Below are positions 25,313 through 34,471 of a stretch of 64,000 nt of DNA, one piece after another. The notes under the pieces were generated by a model. It was not told the origin of the DNA. It was given only the letters and a program-made list of their open reading frames with translations, and ran no database searches. Within the stretch, counting starts at the first letter, position 1. Every line of letters starts with the position of its first letter. A program made the translations under genes and the position numbers. Origin of the DNA: Streptomyces sp. WMMC500 (lineage in GTDB: Bacteria > Actinomycetota > Actinomycetes > Streptomycetales > Streptomycetaceae); NCBI RefSeq assembly GCF_027497195.1, contig NZ_CP114905.1:7728001-7792000 (forward strand). Reading direction: 5' to 3'.

Positions 25313-26695
25313 GTGACCGACTCCGCACGCACCCCCGCGCTGCCCGTATCCGAGCTGCGCCGGCTCGTCGACGCCGGCGAGCTCGACACCGTGGTCCTGG
25401 CCTTCACGGACATGCAGGGCAGGCTCCAGGGCAAGCGCTTCGCCGCCCGCTTCTTCCTCGACGAGGTCCTGGCGCACGGCACCGAGGGCTGCAACTACCT
25501 GCTGGCCGTGGACGCCGACATGAACACCGTCGACGGCTACGAGATGTCGTCCTGGGAACGCGGCTACGGCGACTTCGCCATGCACCCCGACCTCGCCACC
25601 CTGCGCCGCATCCCCTGGCACCCCGGCACCGCCATGGTCACCGCCGACCTCGCCTGGCACGACGGCGCGCCCGTCACCCCCTCGCCGCGGCAGGTGCTGC
25701 GGCGCCAGCTCGACCGGCTCGCCGAGCGCGGCTGGACCGCCTACGCGGGCACGGAGCTGGAGTTCATGGTCTTCAAGGACACCTACGAGCAGGCGTGGAC
25801 CGCCGCCTACCGGGACCTGACCCCCGCCAACCAGTACAACGTCGACTACTCCGTCCTCGGCACGGGCCGCGTCGAGCCCCTGCTGCGCCGCATCCGCAAC
25901 GAGATGGGCGCCGCAGGCATGACTGTGGAGTCCGCCAAGGGCGAGTGCAACCTCGGCCAGCACGAGATCGCCTTCCGCTACGACGACGCGCTGACCACCT
26001 GCGACCAGCACAGCATCTACAAGACCGGCGCCAAGGAGATCGCCGCCCAGGAGGGCACGGCGCTGACCTTCATGGCCAAGTACGACGAGCGCGAGGGCAA
26101 CTCCTGCCACATCCACCTGTCCGTGCGCGACGCCGACGGCGCCCCCGTCTTCGCCGCCCCCGAGGGCGCCTCCGCCCCGTACGGCATGTCGGAGACGATG
26201 CGGCACTTCGTCGCCGGACAGCTCGCCTGCCTGCCCGAGCTGACCCTCCTCTACGCCCCGAACATCAACTCCTACAAGCGGTTCCGCCCCGGGTCCTTCG
26301 CCCCCACCGCCGTCGCCTGGGGCCCCGACAACCGCACCTGCGCCGTCCGGGTCGTCGGCCACGGGGCCTCGCTGCGGCTGGAGAACCGGCTCCCCGGCGG
26401 CGACGTCAACCCGTACCTCGCCGTCGCCGGGATGATCGCCGCGGGGCTGCACGGCGTCGAGCGGAAGCTCGAACTCCCCGAGCCCTGCACCGGCAACGCC
26501 TACACCGGCGACGCCGCGCACGTGCCCGCCACCCTCCGGGACGCCGCCGAGCTGTGGAGCGACAGCACGCTGGCCCGCGACGCGTTCGGCGAGGACGTCG
26601 TGCGCCACTACCGCAACATGGCGCGGGTCGAGCAGGAGGCGTACGACACCGCCGTCACCGACTGGGAACGCTTCCGGTCCTTCGAGCGCATGTGA
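25313..26695 (+). CDS. glnA4: GlnA4-like gamma-glutamylethanolamide synthetase (glutamine-synthetase family)
   Basis: 460 residues. Glutamine-synthetase fold: N-terminal beta-grasp with FTDMQGRLQGKRFAARFFL, then the catalytic barrel with EFMVFKDTYEQAW, NLGQHEIAFRYDDAL, SCHIHLSVRD and RLENRLPGGDVNPYLAVAGMIAAG. This is the PuuA/GlnA3/GlnA4 branch, not a nitrogen-assimilation GS: it lacks the adenylylation-type tail. S. coelicolor GlnA4 was shown to join glutamate and ethanolamine with ATP. The permease, hydrolase and dehydrogenases around it fit the same route. The GTG follows GAGGAG. The next gene starts at about the stop codon. Confidence 0.88.
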   Translation: MTDSARTPALPVSELRRLVDAGELDTVVLAFTDMQGRLQGKRFAARFFLDEVLAHGTEGCNYLLAVDADMNTVDGYEMSSWERGYGDFAMHPDLATLRRIPWHPGTAMVTADLAWHDGAPVTPSPRQVLRRQLDRLAERGWTAYAGTELEFMVFKDTYEQAWTAAYRDLTPANQYNVDYSVLGTGRVEPLLRRIRNEMGAAGMTVESAKGECNLGQHEIAFRYDDALTTCDQHSIYKTGAKEIAAQEGTALTFMAKYDEREGNSCHIHLSVRDADGAPVFAAPEGASAPYGMSETMRHFVAGQLACLPELTLLYAPNINSYKRFRPGSFAPTAVAWGPDNRTCAVRVVGHGASLRLENRLPGGDVNPYLAVAGMIAAGLHGVERKLELPEPCTGNAYTGDAAHVPATLRDAAELWSDSTLARDAFGEDVVRHYRNMARVEQEAYDTAVTDWERFRSFERM

Positions 26696-26706
26696 GGACG
26701 AACCCC

Positions 26707-28122
26707 TTGGCAGCAACAGCACCGGCAACACCGGCAACGCCGGCAGGATCAGCCACGCCGCACGAGCACACCGTCGTCAACCCGGCCACCGAGGAGGCCG
26801 TCGCCACCGTCCCGGCCGCGGGCCCCGCCGAGGTCGCCGCCGCCGTCGCCCGCGCCGCCCGCGCCCAGCGGGGCTGGGCCGCCCTCGCCCCCGGCGACCG
26901 CGCCCGGCTGCTGCGCCGCTTCGCCGCCGAGGTCGACGCCCGCGTCGAGGAACTCGCCGCGCTGGAGGTCACCGAGGCCGGGCACCCGGTGGCCGCCGCC
27001 CGCTGGGAGGCCGGCAACGTACGCGACCTCTTCGACTACGCCGCCGGGGGAGTGGAACGCCTCACCGGTAGCCAGATCCCGGTGGCCGGCGGGCTGAACG
27101 TCACCTTCGCCGAGCCGCTCGGCGTCGTCGGCGTCATCGCCCCGTGGAACTTCCCCATGCCCGTCGCCGCGTGGGGCACCGCCCCCGCGCTCGCCGCCGG
27201 CAACGCCGTCGTGCTCAAGCCCGCCGAGACCACCCCGCTGACCGCGCTGCGGCTCGCCGAGCTGGCGCTCGAAGCGGGCCTGCCGGAGGGGCTGTTCCAG
27301 GTCGTGCCGGGCGCGGGACCCGTCGCGGGCGCGGCGCTCGTGGACCACCCGGACGTGGCGAAGGTGGTGTTCACCGGCTCCACCGCCGTCGGCAAGCAGA
27401 TCGCCGCGCGCTGCGCGGAACAGGTGAAGCGCGTCACGCTCGAACTCGGCGGCAAGAACCCCAACATCGTCTTCGCCGACGCCGACCTGGAGCGCGCGGC
27501 GGCCGCCGCCCCCGCCTCGTTCCTCGACAACACCGGCCAGGACTGCTGCGCCCGCAGCCGCATCCTCGTCCAGCGGAGCGTGTACGACCGCTTCCTCGCC
27601 CTGCTGGAGCCCGCCGTCCACGCCTTCACCGCCGGCGACCCCGCCGACCCCGCCACGCGGATGGGCCCGCTGATCTCGGCCGCCCACCGCGAGCGGGTCC
27701 GCGGCCACGTCCCCGAGTCCCGCCCCGCCGCCATCCGCGGCACCGTCCCCGCGGGACCCGGGTACTGGTACCCCGCCACCGTCCTCACCGACGCGCCGCC
27801 CGGCGACCCGGTCAGCCGCGAGGAGGTCTTCGGCCCCGTCGCCGTCGTCCACGCCTTCGACGACGAGGCCGAGGCCGTACGCCTCGCCAACGCCGGCCCG
27901 TACGGCCTGTCGGGCTCGCTGTGGACCCGCGACACGGCCCGTGCCGTGCGCGTCTCGCGCGCCGTGGCCGCCGGGAACCTCTCGGTCAACTCGCACAGCA
28001 GCGTGCGCTACTGGACGCCCTTCGGCGGCTTCAAGCAGTCCGGTCTCGGCCGCGAGCTGGGCCCGGACGCACTCGCGTCGTTCACCGAGACCAAGAACGT
28101 CTTCATCAGCACCGAGGAGTGA
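26707..28122 (+). CDS. Aldehyde dehydrogenase of the amine-utilisation module
   Basis: 471 residues. After a Ala/Thr/Pro-rich leader come [57 protein letters not shown], the glutamate in LELGGKNPN and the nucleophile Cys in [11 protein letters not shown], all NAD(P)-dependent aldehyde dehydrogenase marks. In the pathway it would oxidise the gamma-glutamyl aminoacetaldehyde to gamma-glutamylglycine. TTG at 26707 has GAGG nine bases upstream, inside the overlap with the previous stop; a GTG at 26692 (four-base overlap) is the alternative. The stop is 5 bases before the next start. Confidence 0.88.
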   Translation: MAATAPATPATPAGSATPHEHTVVNPATEEAVATVPAAGPAEVAAAVARAARAQRGWAALAPGDRARLLRRFAAEVDARVEELAALEVTEAGHPVAAARWEAGNVRDLFDYAAGGVERLTGSQIPVAGGLNVTFAEPLGVVGVIAPWNFPMPVAAWGTAPALAAGNAVVLKPAETTPLTALRLAELALEAGLPEGLFQVVPGAGPVAGAALVDHPDVAKVVFTGSTAVGKQIAARCAEQVKRVTLELGGKNPNIVFADADLERAAAAAPASFLDNTGQDCCARSRILVQRSVYDRFLALLEPAVHAFTAGDPADPATRMGPLISAAHRERVRGHVPESRPAAIRGTVPAGPGYWYPATVLTDAPPGDPVSREEVFGPVAVVHAFDDEAEAVRLANAGPYGLSGSLWTRDTARAVRVSRAVAAGNLSVNSHSSVRYWTPFGGFKQSGLGRELGPDALASFTETKNVFISTEE

Positions 28123-28127
28123 GCACG

Positions 28128-28922
28128 TTGACCGACGAGACCGACGAGACCGCAGTCTGCCGCCGGCTGCCCGGCCGCACCGCCGTCGTCACCGGCGCCG
28201 GCAGCGGCATCGGCCTGGCCGCCGCCCGCCGGCTCGCGGCCGAAGGCGCGCACGTCGTGTGCGCCGACGTCGACGAGGCCGCGGGCAAGGCGGCGGCCGA
28301 GGCCGCCGGCGGGCTGTTCGTCCGGACCGACGTGACGGTCCCCGACGACGTCGAGGCGCTGTTCCGGGCCGCGTACGACACGTACGGCTCGGTCGACGTC
28401 GCGTTCAACAACGCCGGCATCTCGCCGCCCGAGGACGACTCCATCCTGAGCACCGGCATCGACGCCTGGCGCCGCGTGCAGGAGGTCAACCTCACCTCCG
28501 TCTACCTGTGCTGCAAGGCCGCCATCCCGTACATGCAGCGCCAGCGCCGCGGCTCGATCGTCAACACCGCCTCGTTCGTGGCCGTCATGGGCGCCGCGAC
28601 CTCCCAGATCAGCTACACCGCCTCCAAGGGCGGGGTGCTGGCCATGTCCCGCGAGCTGGGCGTGCAGTTCGCCCGCGAGGGCATCCGCGTCAACGCCCTG
28701 TGCCCGGGGCCGGTCAACACCCCGCTGCTCAAGGAGCTGTTCGCCAAGGACCCCGAGCGCGCGGCCAGGCGGCTGGTGCACATCCCCGCGGGCCGTTTCG
28801 CGGAGGCGGAGGAGATCGCCGCGGCGGTGGCGTTCCTGGCGAGCGACGACGCGTCGTTCGTGAACGCCGCGGAGTTCCTGGTCGACGGCGGCATCGCGGG
28901 CGCGTACGTCACGCCGCTGTAG
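28128..28922 (+). CDS. Short-chain dehydrogenase/reductase of the amine-utilisation module
   Basis: 264 residues. TGAGSGIG cofactor motif (about 22-29), NNAGIS, and the catalytic Ser-Tyr-Lys in [10 protein letters not shown]...YTASKGG (about 145-165) identify a classical NAD(P)-dependent SDR. It could oxidise the alcohol group of gamma-glutamylethanolamide to the aldehyde that the preceding dehydrogenase uses; this is inferred from context only. TTG at 28128 has GAGGAG eight bases upstream; a GTG at 28119 would overlap the previous gene by four bases but also overlaps the ribosome site. Confidence 0.87.
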   Translation: MTDETDETAVCRRLPGRTAVVTGAGSGIGLAAARRLAAEGAHVVCADVDEAAGKAAAEAAGGLFVRTDVTVPDDVEALFRAAYDTYGSVDVAFNNAGISPPEDDSILSTGIDAWRRVQEVNLTSVYLCCKAAIPYMQRQRRGSIVNTASFVAVMGAATSQISYTASKGGVLAMSRELGVQFAREGIRVNALCPGPVNTPLLKELFAKDPERAARRLVHIPAGRFAEAEEIAAAVAFLASDDASFVNAAEFLVDGGIAGAYVTPL

Positions 28923-28951
28923 GCGCGGGCCGGCTCACGGGAACGTACGGC

Positions 28952-30184
28952 TCACAGGAACGTACGGCCCTCGCCGCGGTACGTCGGGACCGACTCCGTG
29001 ACGCGCTCGCCCTCGATCAGGTGCAGCGCGTCGAACCGCTCGCACAGCTCGCCCGCCTTGGCGTGCCGGAACCACACCCGGTCGCCGACCAGCAGGTCGT
29101 CGGCCGGGGAGCCGAGCAGCGGGGTCTGCACCTCGCCGGCGCCCTCCTGCCGGTCGTAGCGCAGCCCCTCCGGCAGGTACGGCACGGGCAGCCGGTCGGC
29201 GCCCGCGGCGCCGGAGGCGGGGTAGCCGCCGCCGAGGACGGTCACCGCACCGACGCCGGGGCGGCGGACCACGGGCAGCGCGAAGACGGCGGCGGGGTGG
29301 CCGTCGAACGCGGTGTAGTTGTCGAACAGCCGCGGCTGGTAGAGCCCCGAGCCGGCGGCGATCTCCGTGACCGCGTCCTCGGCGGCGGTGTGCTGCACGC
29401 TGCCCGTACCGCCGCCGTTGACGAACTCCAGGTCCGCCAGCCGCCGCACCGCCGCCACCGCCTCCGCCCGCCGCTCGGCGAGCTGCCGCCGGGCCACCGC
29501 CTGCATCAGCCGTATCGCCCGCGACGTCACGGGCGACCCGGGGACGTCGTCCCCGACGCCGGCGACGTGCCCCTCGTACGCCATCAGCCCCACCAGCCGG
29601 AAGCCCGGCCGGCGCACCACCTCGCGGGCCAGCGCCGCCAGCGCCGCCGGATCCGCCAGCGGCGAGCGGCGGGCGCCGACGCGCACCCGGCCGCCGAGCA
29701 GCCGCAGCGAGGTGTCCAGCTCCAGGCAGACGCGCACCTCCTCGCGCCCGCGCCCCCGCGCCGCGTCCACGAGGTCCAACTGCGCCGGGTCGTCCACCGT
29801 CACCGTCACCGCGGCGGCGAGCTTCGGGTCGCCGGCCAGCTCGGCGAAGCCGGCGCGGTCCGCGGACGGGTAGGCCAGCAGCACGTCCTCGACGCCGGAG
29901 CGCGCCAGCCACAGCGACTCGGGGAGCGTGAAGGACATGACGCCGGCGAAGCCCGGCCGGGCCAGCACCCGCTCCAGCAGCGCCCGGCACCGCACCGACT
30001 TGCTCGCCACCCGGACCGGCTTGCCCCCGGCGCGGCGCACGAGACCGGCGGCGTTGGCGTCGAACGCCTCGGTGTCGACGGCGGCGAACGGGGCGTCGAG
30101 GTGGGCCGTGGCGCGGTCGTACCGGGCGCGCAGGGCGGCGCGGTCGGGAGGGAGGTCCGGGGGGAGGGCGGTGTGGTCCGGCAT
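28952..30184 (-). CDS. PLP-dependent amino-acid deaminase/aldolase, D-threonine-aldolase-like (fold III)
   Basis: 410 residues. The alanine-racemase-like N-terminal barrel carries the probable PLP lysine in VRVASKSVR (about residue 55), with [10 protein letters not shown] and [13 protein letters not shown] as further PLP-contact regions; the C-terminal part has the DSD1-type domain ([23 protein letters not shown], in part). Relatives split D-threonine to glycine and acetaldehyde or deaminate D-serine-like amino acids. The gene converges with the amine operon and may not be part of it. The ATG at 30184 lacks a clear ribosome site; a TTG 20 codons earlier is open. Confidence 0.82.
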   Translation of the reverse strand: MPDHTALPPDLPPDRAALRARYDRATAHLDAPFAAVDTEAFDANAAGLVRRAGGKPVRVASKSVRCRALLERVLARPGFAGVMSFTLPESLWLARSGVEDVLLAYPSADRAGFAELAGDPKLAAAVTVTVDDPAQLDLVDAARGRGREEVRVCLELDTSLRLLGGRVRVGARRSPLADPAALAALAREVVRRPGFRLVGLMAYEGHVAGVGDDVPGSPVTSRAIRLMQAVARRQLAERRAEAVAAVRRLADLEFVNGGGTGSVQHTAAEDAVTEIAAGSGLYQPRLFDNYTAFDGHPAAVFALPVVRRPGVGAVTVLGGGYPASGAAGADRLPVPYLPEGLRYDRQEGAGEVQTPLLGSPADDLLVGDRVWFRHAKAGELCERFDALHLIEGERVTESVPTYRGEGRTFL

Positions 30185-30332
30185 GAGGGAAGCCTGCCAC
30201 CGCGTGGCCGGGAGGCGGTAGTGGGTACGGACAGGATGAGGCAATCGGGCGGCGCACCGTCCGCCGCGGGAGCCCAGTAGAGTGTCGCGAGCGCTGTCGG
30301 CAGGTCATCCGGGGGCTACTCACAGGAGGGGA

Positions 30333-31577
30333 GTGAGGGGGCTGTTGAGCACGGACGCTGAGCAGACGCCCGCGGCCCCGCCGTCGCCGGACTCCCCGCC
30401 CGCGGCGAAGCCGCGGGAGGGTGCGGAGCCCGCACGGCCGGTGCCGGCGGCGGGGACCTCCGGCGCCGCGGCACAAGGCGCCGGGCCCGCTTCGGCCGCG
30501 GAGCCCGTACCGCCCCCGAGGCGCGCGCCCGGGGCCGAACCACCACCACCACCACCGCCGCCTGCCGCCGAGTCCGGTGCCGCGCCCGCGCCGTCCTCGT
30601 CCGCCCCGCGGTCGTCGGCCACCCCGCGGTCGTCGGCAGCCCCTCGGGCCTCGTCCGCCGAGTCTGCCGGATCCGCCGGGTCCGGTTCGCCGCACCATCC
30701 GCCGCGGCCGTACGCGCCGCCCGTGCCCGCCGCCCCTCCCAAGCCCGTGGGCGCCCCGCTGCACATGGCATCCGTGCTCCCCTCCGACATCCCGCGCCCC
30801 GAGCCGGAGCAGCCCGCGGAACGCCGCGGCGTCGCGCGCACCGTGGCCGCCGCCGTCGCGCTCGTCACCGGCGTCGGGCTCGTCGCCGGCGCCGCCACCG
30901 GCAGCCTGCTCAGCGACGGCTCGCGGGCGCAGGCACAGCCCGGGGCGTACGAGGTGGCCCGCGACCTGTGGCACACCGCCCCCGTCGACACGCTCTTCCC
31001 GCCCCGGCTCGAAGGCGACGGCGCGGGCCCCGGCGGCGCCGACCGCGTCTGGGTGCGGGTCGCCGTCGCCCCGCCCGCGGACTGCCGGAAGGGCCTCGAC
31101 GCGGCGCTGGCGCGGGAGTTGCGCCGCGTCGGCTGCGAGAAGCTGCTGCGGGCCACGTACGCCGACGCCACCCGCAGCAGCGTCACCACCGTCGGGCTGG
31201 TCTTCACCGCGGCCGGCGCCGCCGGGACCGGCAGGTTCGAGGACCGCTTCGAGGCCGAGGAGCTGGGCGCGCGCCCGGACATGCTGCCGCGCGCGTACGG
31301 CACGGAGACCGGCCCCGCCGCCGGCTTCGGCGACGAGCAGCGCGCCACCTGGACCGTACGGGTGCTCTCCGACGCCCCCGTCGTCGTCTTCGCCGTCACC
31401 GGCTTCGCCGACGGCCGCGCCGTCGCCGAGCCGCAGCCCGCCAACGAGGCCGTCCACCCCAGCGCGACCACCGTGCCCGCGCAGGCCGGCCTCGGCCACG
31501 ACGCCGAGGGCCTCGCGGACCGCGTCGAGCGCGGCCTGCGCAAGACCTCCGCCAGGGCGACGGAGTCCCCGCGGTGA
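30333..31577 (+). CDS. Proline-rich single-span membrane protein encoded with a mycosin-type protease
   Basis: 414 residues, unknown family. Residues 1-150 are Pro/Ala/Ser-rich and low-complexity, with a run of Pro and many Arg; a membrane helix follows (TVAAAVALVTGVGLVAGAATG, about 168-190), and the outer domain (about 200-400) has two cysteines (DCRKG, VGCEKL) that could form a disulfide. The GTG follows AGGAGGGG. Its stop overlaps the protease GTG (GTGA), so the two are tightly coupled, and the membrane protein may anchor or position the protease. No ESX component is nearby. Confidence 0.7.
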   Translation: MRGLLSTDAEQTPAAPPSPDSPPAAKPREGAEPARPVPAAGTSGAAAQGAGPASAAEPVPPPRRAPGAEPPPPPPPPAAESGAAPAPSSSAPRSSATPRSSAAPRASSAESAGSAGSGSPHHPPRPYAPPVPAAPPKPVGAPLHMASVLPSDIPRPEPEQPAERRGVARTVAAAVALVTGVGLVAGAATGSLLSDGSRAQAQPGAYEVARDLWHTAPVDTLFPPRLEGDGAGPGGADRVWVRVAVAPPADCRKGLDAALARELRRVGCEKLLRATYADATRSSVTTVGLVFTAAGAAGTGRFEDRFEAEELGARPDMLPRAYGTETGPAAGFGDEQRATWTVRVLSDAPVVVFAVTGFADGRAVAEPQPANEAVHPSATTVPAQAGLGHDAEGLADRVERGLRKTSARATESPR

Positions 31578-32884
31578 CCCGCCCGTCGTCCGCACGCCGC
31601 CGCGCCACCGCGCTCCTCACCGCGCTGACGGCCGCCGCCGCCCTGCTCGGCGCCGCCGCCGCGCCCGCCCACGCGGACGGCCTCCAGGAGCTGCAGTGGG
31701 GCCTGGACGACGTCCGCGCCCCCGAGGCGTGGGACACCACCCGCGGCGAGGGCATCACCGTCGCCGTGCTCGACACCGGCGTCGACGCCGGCCACCCCGA
31801 CCTCACCGGGCAGGTGCTGGACGGCAAGGACTTCGTCGGCTTCGGCGCCCGCCGCGGCGACGACTCCTGGGCCCGGCACGGCACCGCCATGGCCGGCATC
31901 ATCGCCGCGCACGGCCACGGCCCCGGCGCCGCCGAGGGCGTCACCGGCGTCGCGCCGGAGGCGAAGATCCTGCCGGTACGGGTCATCCTGGAGGACGGCG
32001 ACGCGCAGCGCGGCAAGGCCCGCGACACCCGCGGCAGCGCCCTGGCCGACGGCATCCGCTGGGCCGTCGACAACGGCGCCGACGTCATCAACCTCTCCCT
32101 CGGCGACGACAGCAAGTCCGCCCACCCCGAGCCCGGCGAGGACGCCGCCGTGCAGTACGCGCTGCGCAAGGGCGTGACCGTGGTGTCGTCCGCCGGCAAC
32201 AGCGGCGAGAAGGGCGACCGCATCTCCTACCCCGCGGCCTACCCGGGCGTCATCGCCGTCACCGCCGTCGACCAGTCGGGGCAGCGCGCGGACTTCTCCA
32301 CCAGGCACTGGTACGCCACCGTCGCCGCCCCCGGCGTCGACGTGGCCATCGCCGACCCCGACCGCACGTACTACGAGGGCTGGGGCACCAGCGCCGCCGC
32401 CGCGTTCGTCTCCGGTGTCACCGCCCTGGTGCGCTCCGCCAACCCCGATCTCACCCCCTGGCAGATCCGCGACCTGCTGCGGGACACCGCCCAGGACCCG
32501 CCCGAGGGCGGCCGCAGCGACGATCTGGGCGCCGGCCGCGTGGACGCGGCGGCGGCCGTCGCGGCGGCGGGGGAGCTGACGGCCGCGCCGCAGGAGCCGA
32601 AGTCGGCGGCGTACGACGAGAAGCGGTTCGGCTCGGCGCCCGCGCTCGTCACCGCGGAGGACGACGGGCCGGGCGGCCTGGCGCTCGCCGCGGGCGTCAT
32701 AGGCGTGGGGCTGATCGCGGGCGCGTGGTTCCTGTGGCGCGGCCCGCGACCGGGCGCGACGGGCGCGACCGGCGCCTGGCGCGGCCCCGAGCCCCCGCCC
32801 TTCGCGCCGCCGCCGGCCGGGCCGCCGCGGTCGGCGCCCCCGCCCGCGGGACCGCGCCCGCGGGGCGGCGACGGGCCCCGCTAG
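31574..32884 (+). CDS. Mycosin-type S8 serine protease (type VII secretion-associated)
   Basis: 436 residues. Signal peptide (about 1-34, ending APAHA), then the subtilase domain: Asp in VAVLDTGVDAGHPDL, His in ARHGTAMAGIIAAHG, oxyanion Asn in SSAGNSGEKGD, and Ser in WGTSAAAAFVSGV. A C-terminal membrane helix (GLALAAGVIGVGLIAGAWFLW, about 375-396) and a Pro-rich tail follow. This order is that of mycosins, which act on ESX secretion systems in mycobacteria. It belongs with the preceding membrane protein gene; other ESX genes are absent from the window, so its true substrate is unknown. Confidence 0.85.
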   Translation: MTRPSSARRRATALLTALTAAAALLGAAAAPAHADGLQELQWGLDDVRAPEAWDTTRGEGITVAVLDTGVDAGHPDLTGQVLDGKDFVGFGARRGDDSWARHGTAMAGIIAAHGHGPGAAEGVTGVAPEAKILPVRVILEDGDAQRGKARDTRGSALADGIRWAVDNGADVINLSLGDDSKSAHPEPGEDAAVQYALRKGVTVVSSAGNSGEKGDRISYPAAYPGVIAVTAVDQSGQRADFSTRHWYATVAAPGVDVAIADPDRTYYEGWGTSAAAAFVSGVTALVRSANPDLTPWQIRDLLRDTAQDPPEGGRSDDLGAGRVDAAAAVAAAGELTAAPQEPKSAAYDEKRFGSAPALVTAEDDGPGGLALAAGVIGVGLIAGAWFLWRGPRPGATGATGAWRGPEPPPFAPPPAGPPRSAPPPAGPRPRGGDGPR

Positions 32885-32893
32885 GCTCGTCGG

Positions 32894-33658
32894 GTGCCGC
32901 TGAAGAACATCCCTGACCCGGGCTTCGCCGCCGACGACGGCTCCGCCGACCCCCGCCTCGCCGCCGCCCTCACCGCGTACGCCGAAGCCCCCGACGCCCC
33001 CGGGGCCGCACCCCGGGTGCTCGCGGCGCTCGCCGGCACCCGGGTGCTGGTCCCCGTCGTCGCGCTCCTCGGTGAGTCCGAGGGGCTGGGGGCGCCCCCG
33101 TCGAAGGCAGGGGGAGGGCTGCGGCGCGACAAGACCAGCGACATGGCGGTGCCCACCCTCGACATCCCCGGCGGCCGGCGGGCCCTGCCCGCCTTCACCT
33201 CCACCGCCGCGCTCGCCCGCTGGGACCCCGCCGCCCGCCCCGTCGCCGTCCCGGTGCCGCAGGCCGTACGGGCCGCCGTCGCCGAACGCGCCGACACCCT
33301 CGTCCTGGACGTCGCGGGACCCGTGCCGTACGAGCTGACCGGCCCGGCGCTGCTCGCCGCCGCCGAGGGCCGCGGCAGCACCGACCCGCTGGCCGACCCC
33401 GCCGTGGTCGCGGCCGTGACCGCCGTGGTGTCCGGGGTCGCGGGCGTACGCGCCGCGTCCCTGGCCCGCGCCGGCGGGGCCGACGGCACCCTGGCCCTCG
33501 TCCCCGGACCCGGCGCCGCCCCCGCCGAGGTCGCCCGCGGCGTCGCCGAGGCGCTGGCCGCCGACGCCACCCTGCGGGCCCGGCTGGTCCGCGGCCTGGA
33601 CCTGGCCCTGCTGCCCCCGGACACCCCGCTCCCGGGCGAGCCGCTGCCGCTGCGCTGA
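32894..33658 (+). CDS. SseB-family protein
   Basis: 254 residues. The N-terminal domain has LAALAGTRVLVPVVAL and DMAVPTLDIPGGRRALPAFTST, the SseB pattern, followed by a second domain (about 160-250) with VLDVAGPVPYEL and alternating Val/Ala strands. SseB proteins are soluble and of unclear function. TAGGCT at 32882-32887 is six bases before the GTG, so the gene is probably leaderless, its promoter overlapping the end of the protease gene. Confidence 0.8.
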   Translation: MPLKNIPDPGFAADDGSADPRLAAALTAYAEAPDAPGAAPRVLAALAGTRVLVPVVALLGESEGLGAPPSKAGGGLRRDKTSDMAVPTLDIPGGRRALPAFTSTAALARWDPAARPVAVPVPQAVRAAVAERADTLVLDVAGPVPYELTGPALLAAAEGRGSTDPLADPAVVAAVTAVVSGVAGVRAASLARAGGADGTLALVPGPGAAPAEVARGVAEALAADATLRARLVRGLDLALLPPDTPLPGEPLPLR

Positions 33659-33752
33659 CCGGGCGGCCCGCGCACCCGGCCCCGGGCCCCGGCTCCGGCG
33701 CTGGTTAGGGTGGCCTCCGGTCCCGTACGAGGAAACAAAAGGAAGCAGCCCC

Positions 33753-34118
33753 ATGAGCGACACCGGTCCCGGCGCCGACGCAGGACCCGACTTCGACGCG
33801 ATGACCCGCGACATCGCCGAGGTCCCCGCCGTGGAGGTGATCACGACGGTGGCGGTGCACCTGATGAGCGCCGGTGCGGTCAAGCTCGGGCTCGCCGAGG
33901 ACGGCGCCGCGCACAAGGACCTCGACGAGGCCCGCAAGCTGATCACCGCGCTGGCCGGGCTGGTCACCGCGGGCGCCGCGGAGGTCGGCTCGTACCACGC
34001 GGCACCGCTGCGCGACGGGCTGAAGTCCCTGCAGCTCGCCTTCCGCGAGGCGTCCGAGCACCCGGACGAGCCGGGCCACGGCCCGGGCGAGGCGTACACG
34101 GGGCCGGTCTTCGGCTGA
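33753..34118 (+). CDS. DUF1844 domain protein
   Basis: 121 residues. The core (about 15-85) reads [28 protein letters not shown] and then [20 protein letters not shown], matching DUF1844, a short helical domain widespread in actinobacteria and found near infC. Function unknown. TAGGGT at 33706-33711 may be its -10, and AAGGAAG precedes the ATG. A 22-bp inverted-repeat arm begins three bases after its stop. Confidence 0.85.
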   Translation: MSDTGPGADAGPDFDAMTRDIAEVPAVEVITTVAVHLMSAGAVKLGLAEDGAAHKDLDEARKLITALAGLVTAGAAEVGSYHAAPLRDGLKSLQLAFREASEHPDEPGHGPGEAYTGPVFG

Positions 34119-34121
34119 CCC

Positions 34122-34252
34122 CCGGTCGCTCCTCTTTCCTGCACGGCGCCCGTTTCCTGCACGGCGCCCGCGGATGTGCGGTGTCTGCGCAGGCCCTGGT
34201 ATGCTTGACAGCGACCGGCCGGACGCACCATGCAGGAAAGAGGAGCGACCGG
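34122..34252 (+). repeat. Long inverted repeat and tandem repeat around the infC promoter
   Basis: Positions 34122-34143 and 34231-34252 are perfect 22-bp inverted copies, 87 bases apart. The left arm contains a CTCCTCTTTCCT run, the right arm AGGAAAGAGGAG. Inside the interval an 18-bp sequence starting TTTCCTGCACGG occurs twice in tandem (34135-34152 and 34153-34170). The first arm starts three bases after the DUF1844 stop. Confidence 0.95.
34198..34205 (+). promoter_or_regulatory. Putative infC promoter (extended -10)
   Basis: TGGTATGCT ending at 34205 has a TGN extension before a good -10 (TATGCT, 34200-34205); a weak -35 like GTGCGG precedes it. Transcription from here would give a leader of about 260 bases before infC that includes only the right arm of the inverted repeat. 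Confidence 0.45.
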
Positions 34253-34345
34253 CCCGCAAGTGGAGGCTCCGATCTCCCACCTTCCGGCCCCCGGTCGGCG
34301 GGTCACCGGTCTCAAGCGCCCCGCGGCTTGCGCTGCGGTGGTGTT

Positions 34346-34388
34346 CCCCCGGCAGGAGCCCGCATTTGCGTTCCGTCCGGGGTTTTTT
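34346..34388 (+). promoter_or_regulatory. Attenuator-like hairpin in the infC leader
   Basis: CCCCCGG (34346-34352) pairs with CCGGGG (34377-34382), with shorter inner pairs (GGA/TCC and GCA/TGC), and is followed by six T residues (34383-34388). It stands 84 bases before the infC start and inside a long leader, so it looks like a conditional intrinsic terminator; ribosomal-protein operons such as infC-rpmI-rplT are known to be controlled by L20. Confidence 0.6.
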
Positions 34389-34471
34389 CGTGCCCCGCGG
34401 CGGATGGTCGGCAGACAGAACGTGACGCGGTTGCCCGCCAGGCAGTCGCGTGGTGGACACTAGGAGGCCAC

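Noticed and set aside
30320..34315. Very long antisense frame across the membrane protein, protease, SseB and DUF1844 genes
   Set aside because: Covers four well-supported genes on the other strand and has no recognisable domain.
34230..34463. A 77-codon open frame spanning the infC leader and ending at the infC ribosome site
   Set aside because: Third-position G/C is much lower than in real genes here and no ribosome site precedes it; the overlap with AGGAGG could be chance. Kept only as a possible leader peptide if conserved.
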